In this document: piece after piece, positions 6,032 through 8,378 of the stretch
How the letters are laid out: each line of letters starts with the position of its first letter
Position numbering within the stretch: position 1 is the stretch's first letter
Notes under the pieces: generated by a model
Told to the model about the DNA's origin: nothing
What the model saw: the letters and a program-made list of their open reading frames with translations, nothing else
The model's database searches: none
Program-made: the position numbers and the translations under genes
NCBI GenBank assembly: GCA_964467785.1
Contig: CAYXVB010000158.1
Location: 1 to 8,378 of the forward strand
Direction: 5' to 3'
DNA: 8,378 nt
Source: CAYXVB01 sp964467785
GTDB taxonomy: Bacteria; Bdellovibrionota; UBA1018

Positions 6032-6281
6032 AACCCCCCCCTGGATCGCGATCTTCACCCGTAAAGCAATCATGCTGAGAAGATGCAAGATCCGGAGCGG
6101 CCGAAAGTACGAAAAAGCTACGGGCGAAAAATACGAAACTATTTCCAGCCAATAACTTATACACGTGTCCGTTTCTTTGACATCCTCATCCGTTTAGGAT
6201 TTTGACGACTGCAAAACTGCTACGCACAATTTCATCAAGGCGGAGTCAGATATTGACTTAACGGACGATTACGCGATCGCT
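6032..6281. other. Intergenic region upstream of the repeat lipoprotein, with CGAAA direct repeats
   Basis: These 250 bases between two minus-strand genes hold no convincing ORF or RNA gene. Two related 16-17-base direct repeats occur at 6099-6114 (GGCCGAAAGTACGAAA) and 6122-6138 (GGGCGAAAAATACGAAA), 23 bases start to start, so they may be a regulator site for the lipoprotein. A TATAAG box faces that gene at 6161-6156 without a good -35. A 12-bp palindrome (CGCTCTAGAGCG, 6278-6289) overlaps the stop of the upstream small lipoprotein gene but has no T-run, so I see no clear terminator there. Confidence 0.4.
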
Positions 6282-6731
6282 CTAGAGCGCGACTCCCGGC
6301 AAAGCCGCACACACCGGATCGGCTTCGAATCGACGGGCCGCCTCACCGCTTAATTTCCCGCGCAGCGAGGCGATCATCTCGGGATAAGCCCGAACTTCCT
6401 CCGCGCAGACGAAAAAGCGGTTGTGCGTGCAGCGTCCCCTCAATTCGCTCCATTGGGCGGCGGAAACCAGGGCGCTGGAGCAAAGCGAAGGATTGAACGC
6501 ACCGGCCTGGGCCGAAGTCGCCTGGGCGGCGAGTTTGGCCAGTCCACCGAAATAGGCCTTGAAGACGGAATGCTGTTCGGATCGGTATGGCACTCGTCCC
6601 GTCTGAACCAGCACCTCTTGTTTGAGTCGAGCGAGCTCCTCAAGTGTCGGCACCTTTCCCAGCTCCGGATCGCAGGCGGTAAGGGCGACGGCGGCGAAAA
6701 TAGTGAACGTGGCGGATATGCCTCGGTTCAT
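6282..6731 (-). CDS. Small cysteine-containing lipoprotein, last gene of the TolC operon
   Basis: The 149-residue product starts with a classic lipoprotein signal ending in LTAC (Cys20). Asp21 follows the lipidated cysteine; in E. coli an Asp at this place retains lipoproteins in the inner membrane, though this rule may not hold here. The mature part is mostly helical in appearance and has four more cysteines (C84, C101, C109, C141), enough for two disulfides in the periplasm. I do not recognise a family. The ATG overlaps the stop codon of the TolC-like gene as ATGA, and AGGA lies eight bases upstream, within the end of that gene. This implies translational coupling and a shared role, perhaps as an accessory lipoprotein of the TolC-type complex (inference from context only). 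Confidence 0.8.
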   Translation of the reverse strand: MNRGISATFTIFAAVALTACDPELGKVPTLEELARLKQEVLVQTGRVPYRSEQHSVFKAYFGGLAKLAAQATSAQAGAFNPSLCSSALVSAAQWSELRGRCTHNRFFVCAEEVRAYPEMIASLRGKLSGEAARRFEADPVCAALPGVAL

Positions 6732-8041
6732 GATGATTTCCTTTCGCGGATGGTTTCGAGGATCGCGGGTGAGCGCGAATAGTCGCCATGGAAGATCAGG
6801 CGAGAAAGCCCGTCTTCCGTGGCTAGGAAATGGTAGTGGACGGAGTACAGGCCGATCGCGGCCTGCATTTGATTTCTCGAGGCGTCGATCAGCTCCAATC
6901 CATCCACCTCTTGGCCAAGGCGGAGCCGCTCATAGAGCTGTCCGAGGGCCGCACGGCTCAGATCGTACCGGCGCTTGAGATTCGAGTAGTGTTCGATGTC
7001 GAGATTGTAGGACGTGATCAGCGAACGCAGCTGGCGTCGGATCAACTCTTCAACGCCGCGCTGCTGGGTACGTAGAATCTCCTTTTGCGCCTGGACAATG
7101 CGCATGGAGGCACCGGTGCCGAAGCCCAGCCCCGGCTGGATCGGAAGCGAATCAAAGACCCCTCCCGCCGCCCCGCGAGCCAGGGTGGACACCCCCAGAA
7201 ACGACCAGAGAACTTCGCCACGGACATAGTCGGCGGCATCGATGAGGTACCCGAACTGCCGGACTTCCGGCGCGGCATCCAGAGCGCGGAATTCAAAGTC
7301 TTCGAGCGTCAGCTTTTCGAGCTTACCGATATCTGGGATCGGGATCGATGCGAGTTGGACTCCCGTCTCGGCGGGAATGCCCATCGCCAATGTCAGCATC
7401 CCCAGCTCCTCGGCGATGAGTGCCTCCATCGAATGCAGGTCCTCGAGCAGGCTGAGAATGCGGATCTCGACATTACGCGATGTGCCCTGAGGGGCTCCGC
7501 CGAGCAATTCACGGCTTTGGACGATCACGAGGATTTCTTCCAGCTCGCGACGACTCCGGTCGATCTCCGAAAGGATCGTCTGGTCCTGCAGAACGCGGAA
7601 AAACAGCCCTTTGGCGGTCATGAGCTCGTTACCCCAAAGCGCGCGATACCCTTCTTTTTCCGCCAGGTAGAGGACTCTCGACTCTTTGACCCGGAACCAG
7701 TTGGCCGGAACCAGGAACGGAGCGACGTCTTCAATGACGCCCAGGATTCCGATGGACATCCCGCCGCGACCGCCACCGCCACTGCCAAGAAGCCCCCAAA
7801 GATTAAGGCGGGGCAGCAAATTGCCTCGAGCGACCGTGATGGCCTCCCGCGCCTGATAGACTCTGAGTGCGTTTTCGAGCACCTTGAAGTTGGCGGAGCC
7901 GACTTGCTCCACCAAATGCCCGAGCTCGATCGTCTGAAGCGGACCTCGAGCCGCAGGGGGCGAATCAGCGAGAGCGATTCGTGCCGGAGCCAAAGACAAG
8001 AAGGAGAGCAGGATAGCCGAAGCCAGGTAGCGTCCGGACAT
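6728..8041 (-). CDS. TolC-family outer membrane protein (OEP-like)
   Basis: The product is about 437 residues with a cleavable signal peptide (h-region AILLSFLSLAP, cleavage likely after ALA, residue 25 from the ATG at 8041). The length and pattern fit TolC/OEP proteins, trimeric outer-membrane channels with long periplasmic alpha-helical barrels. Two halves are visible. The first has REAITVARGNLLPRLNLWG (about 65-83). The second has an AAPEVRQFGYLIDAADYVRG stretch (about 256-275), then long charged helices (315-370) and the usual RLRLGQEVDGLELIDASR ending (372-389). The second half lacks the typical Pro-x-Leu strand motif, and both halves have Gly-rich stretches (86-95 and 290-312). The first of the adjacent ATGs, at 8044, directly follows the previous stop (TAA|ATG). 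The second, at 8041, is preferred because AGGAG is six bases upstream. Such channels pair with a periplasmic adaptor and inner-membrane pump; none is visible in this window. Confidence 0.85.
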   Translation of the reverse strand: MSGRYLASAILLSFLSLAPARIALADSPPAARGPLQTIELGHLVEQVGSANFKVLENALRVYQAREAITVARGNLLPRLNLWGLLGSGGGGRGGMSIGILGVIEDVAPFLVPANWFRVKESRVLYLAEKEGYRALWGNELMTAKGLFFRVLQDQTILSEIDRSRRELEEILVIVQSRELLGGAPQGTSRNVEIRILSLLEDLHSMEALIAEELGMLTLAMGIPAETGVQLASIPIPDIGKLEKLTLEDFEFRALDAAPEVRQFGYLIDAADYVRGEVLWSFLGVSTLARGAAGGVFDSLPIQPGLGFGTGASMRIVQAQKEILRTQQRGVEELIRRQLRSLITSYNLDIEHYSNLKRRYDLSRAALGQLYERLRLGQEVDGLELIDASRNQMQAAIGLYSVHYHFLATEDGLSRLIFHGDYSRSPAILETIRERKSS

Positions 8042-8044
8042 CAT

Positions 8045-8378
8045 TTACTCCTTCCGAGCCGCAGCGCGGGCCGCGGTGAAAGTATAGACCGCCGCATTGC
8101 TGGTCGGATAGACCTCGCCCCGCAAGGCGCTGACTTGCGCGGCCCTGCCCCCCCGAAGATCAGAGGCCAACGATTTGTCGCCATCGATGCGCAGGACATA
8201 AAGGTTCGGACAGGATTCGGCGGCGATCGTGATTTCTCCGGTGAGCAGGTCGGGCCGCACCTGCTCGATACGGCAACCCACTGCGCTCAGGCGGTTCGCA
8301 GGATTCCATTGTACGACCTGAACGTTGAGATACAGGCTATTGAGATCGGCAGTAATCTCCTCCAGTGTGCGAACGCGC
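8045..8378 (-). CDS. Unidentified protein upstream of the TolC-family gene (3' part; runs off the window)
   Basis: The reading frame is open from the right edge to the TAA at 8045-8047, giving the last 110 residues. An internal GTG at 8281 is unlikely to be the start because the frame continues upstream without a stop and without a change in composition. The visible part has alternating hydrophobic and polar residues suggesting beta strands (LYLNVQVVQW, GEITIAAESCPNLYVLRIDG) and two cysteines (in GCRIEQ and SCPN). The tail is Ala/Arg-rich. I do not recognise the family. The stop touches the first ATG of the TolC-family gene, and that gene's Shine-Dalgarno lies within this CDS, so the two are translationally coupled. 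A periplasmic or envelope role in the same complex is likely but unproven. Confidence 0.7.
   Translation of the reverse strand, partial: RVRTLEEITADLNSLYLNVQVVQWNPANRLSAVGCRIEQVRPDLLTGEITIAAESCPNLYVLRIDGDKSLASDLRGGRAAQVSALRGEVYPTSNAAVYTFTAARAAARKE
8049..8053 (-). promoter_or_regulatory. Ribosome-binding site deciding the TolC-family start
   Basis: On the minus strand GGAAGGAG precedes TAAATGATG. The spacing from AGGAG is about three bases to the first ATG (8044) and six to the second (8041), which favours the second. The site is inside the upstream coding region, as expected for coupled operon genes. Confidence 0.6.

Noticed and set aside
6177..6182. Perfect TTGACA (-35-like) on the plus strand
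   Set aside because: No acceptable -10 box lies 16-18 bases downstream, and no plus-strand gene follows; all downstream genes are on the minus strand.
6278..6289. 12-bp palindrome CGCTCTAGAGCG as a terminator of the TolC operon
   Set aside because: As a hairpin it would have no loop, and no T-run follows on the minus strand. It also overlaps the stop codon, so it is probably incidental.
8045..8281. Short 78-codon gene starting at GTG 8281
   Set aside because: The frame stays open upstream to the window edge with similar protein character, and no ribosome-binding site precedes the GTG, so it is the end of a longer gene.

Overview
The window looks like a chromosomal stretch from a Gram-negative, probably environmental, bacterium assembled from fragments: there is a 10-base N gap at 4385-4394. 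A sigma-54 activator pair, several lipoproteins with clear lipoboxes, a TolC-type outer-membrane protein and a heptosyltransferase-family enzyme all imply a diderm envelope. The mixture (many sigma-54 regulators, PT-linker lipoproteins with YRF/EG-GY repeats, a membrane-anchored LuxR-type protein) would suit a Bdellovibrionota/Oligoflexia-like or other former deltaproteobacterial lineage. That placement is inference, not proof. I see no tRNA, rRNA, CRISPR, transposase, integrase or phage gene.

Layout. (1) 1-332, minus: start of a receiver-less sigma-54 activator, cut by the left edge. (2) 568-1989, plus: a full NtrC-type response regulator, divergent from the first gene. The intergenic region carries a candidate -24/-12 promoter pointing at the minus-strand activator. 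(3) 2002-3195, minus: a glycosyltransferase family 9 protein, convergent with the response regulator (12 bp gap). (4) 3342-4781, plus: an exported alpha/beta hydrolase with a possible DsbD-N-like cysteine-pair domain in front. It is divergent from the glycosyltransferase, and three copies of GGCCGAAAA lie between the two starts. (5) 4849-5358, plus: a two-helix membrane-anchored LuxR-type HTH protein. (6) 5417-6031, minus: a lipoprotein with a Pro-Thr linker and three DUF5648-like repeats. (7) 6282-8378, minus: a tightly packed operon, in transcription order an unidentified protein (cut by the right edge), a TolC-family protein and a small cysteine-containing lipoprotein. The junctions are TAA|ATG and ATGA.

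How the genes may work together: most products are envelope proteins or regulators. The two enhancer-binding proteins may form a regulatory unit (response regulator driving or opposing the solo activator), but no histidine kinase is visible. The TolC operon probably makes an envelope export or adhesion-related complex whose other parts lie beyond the right edge. No single known system explains the whole window. The most unusual items are the hydrolase architecture, the GT9 protein lacking two usual acidic residues, the shared intergenic repeat, and the TolC operon with two unrecognised partners.
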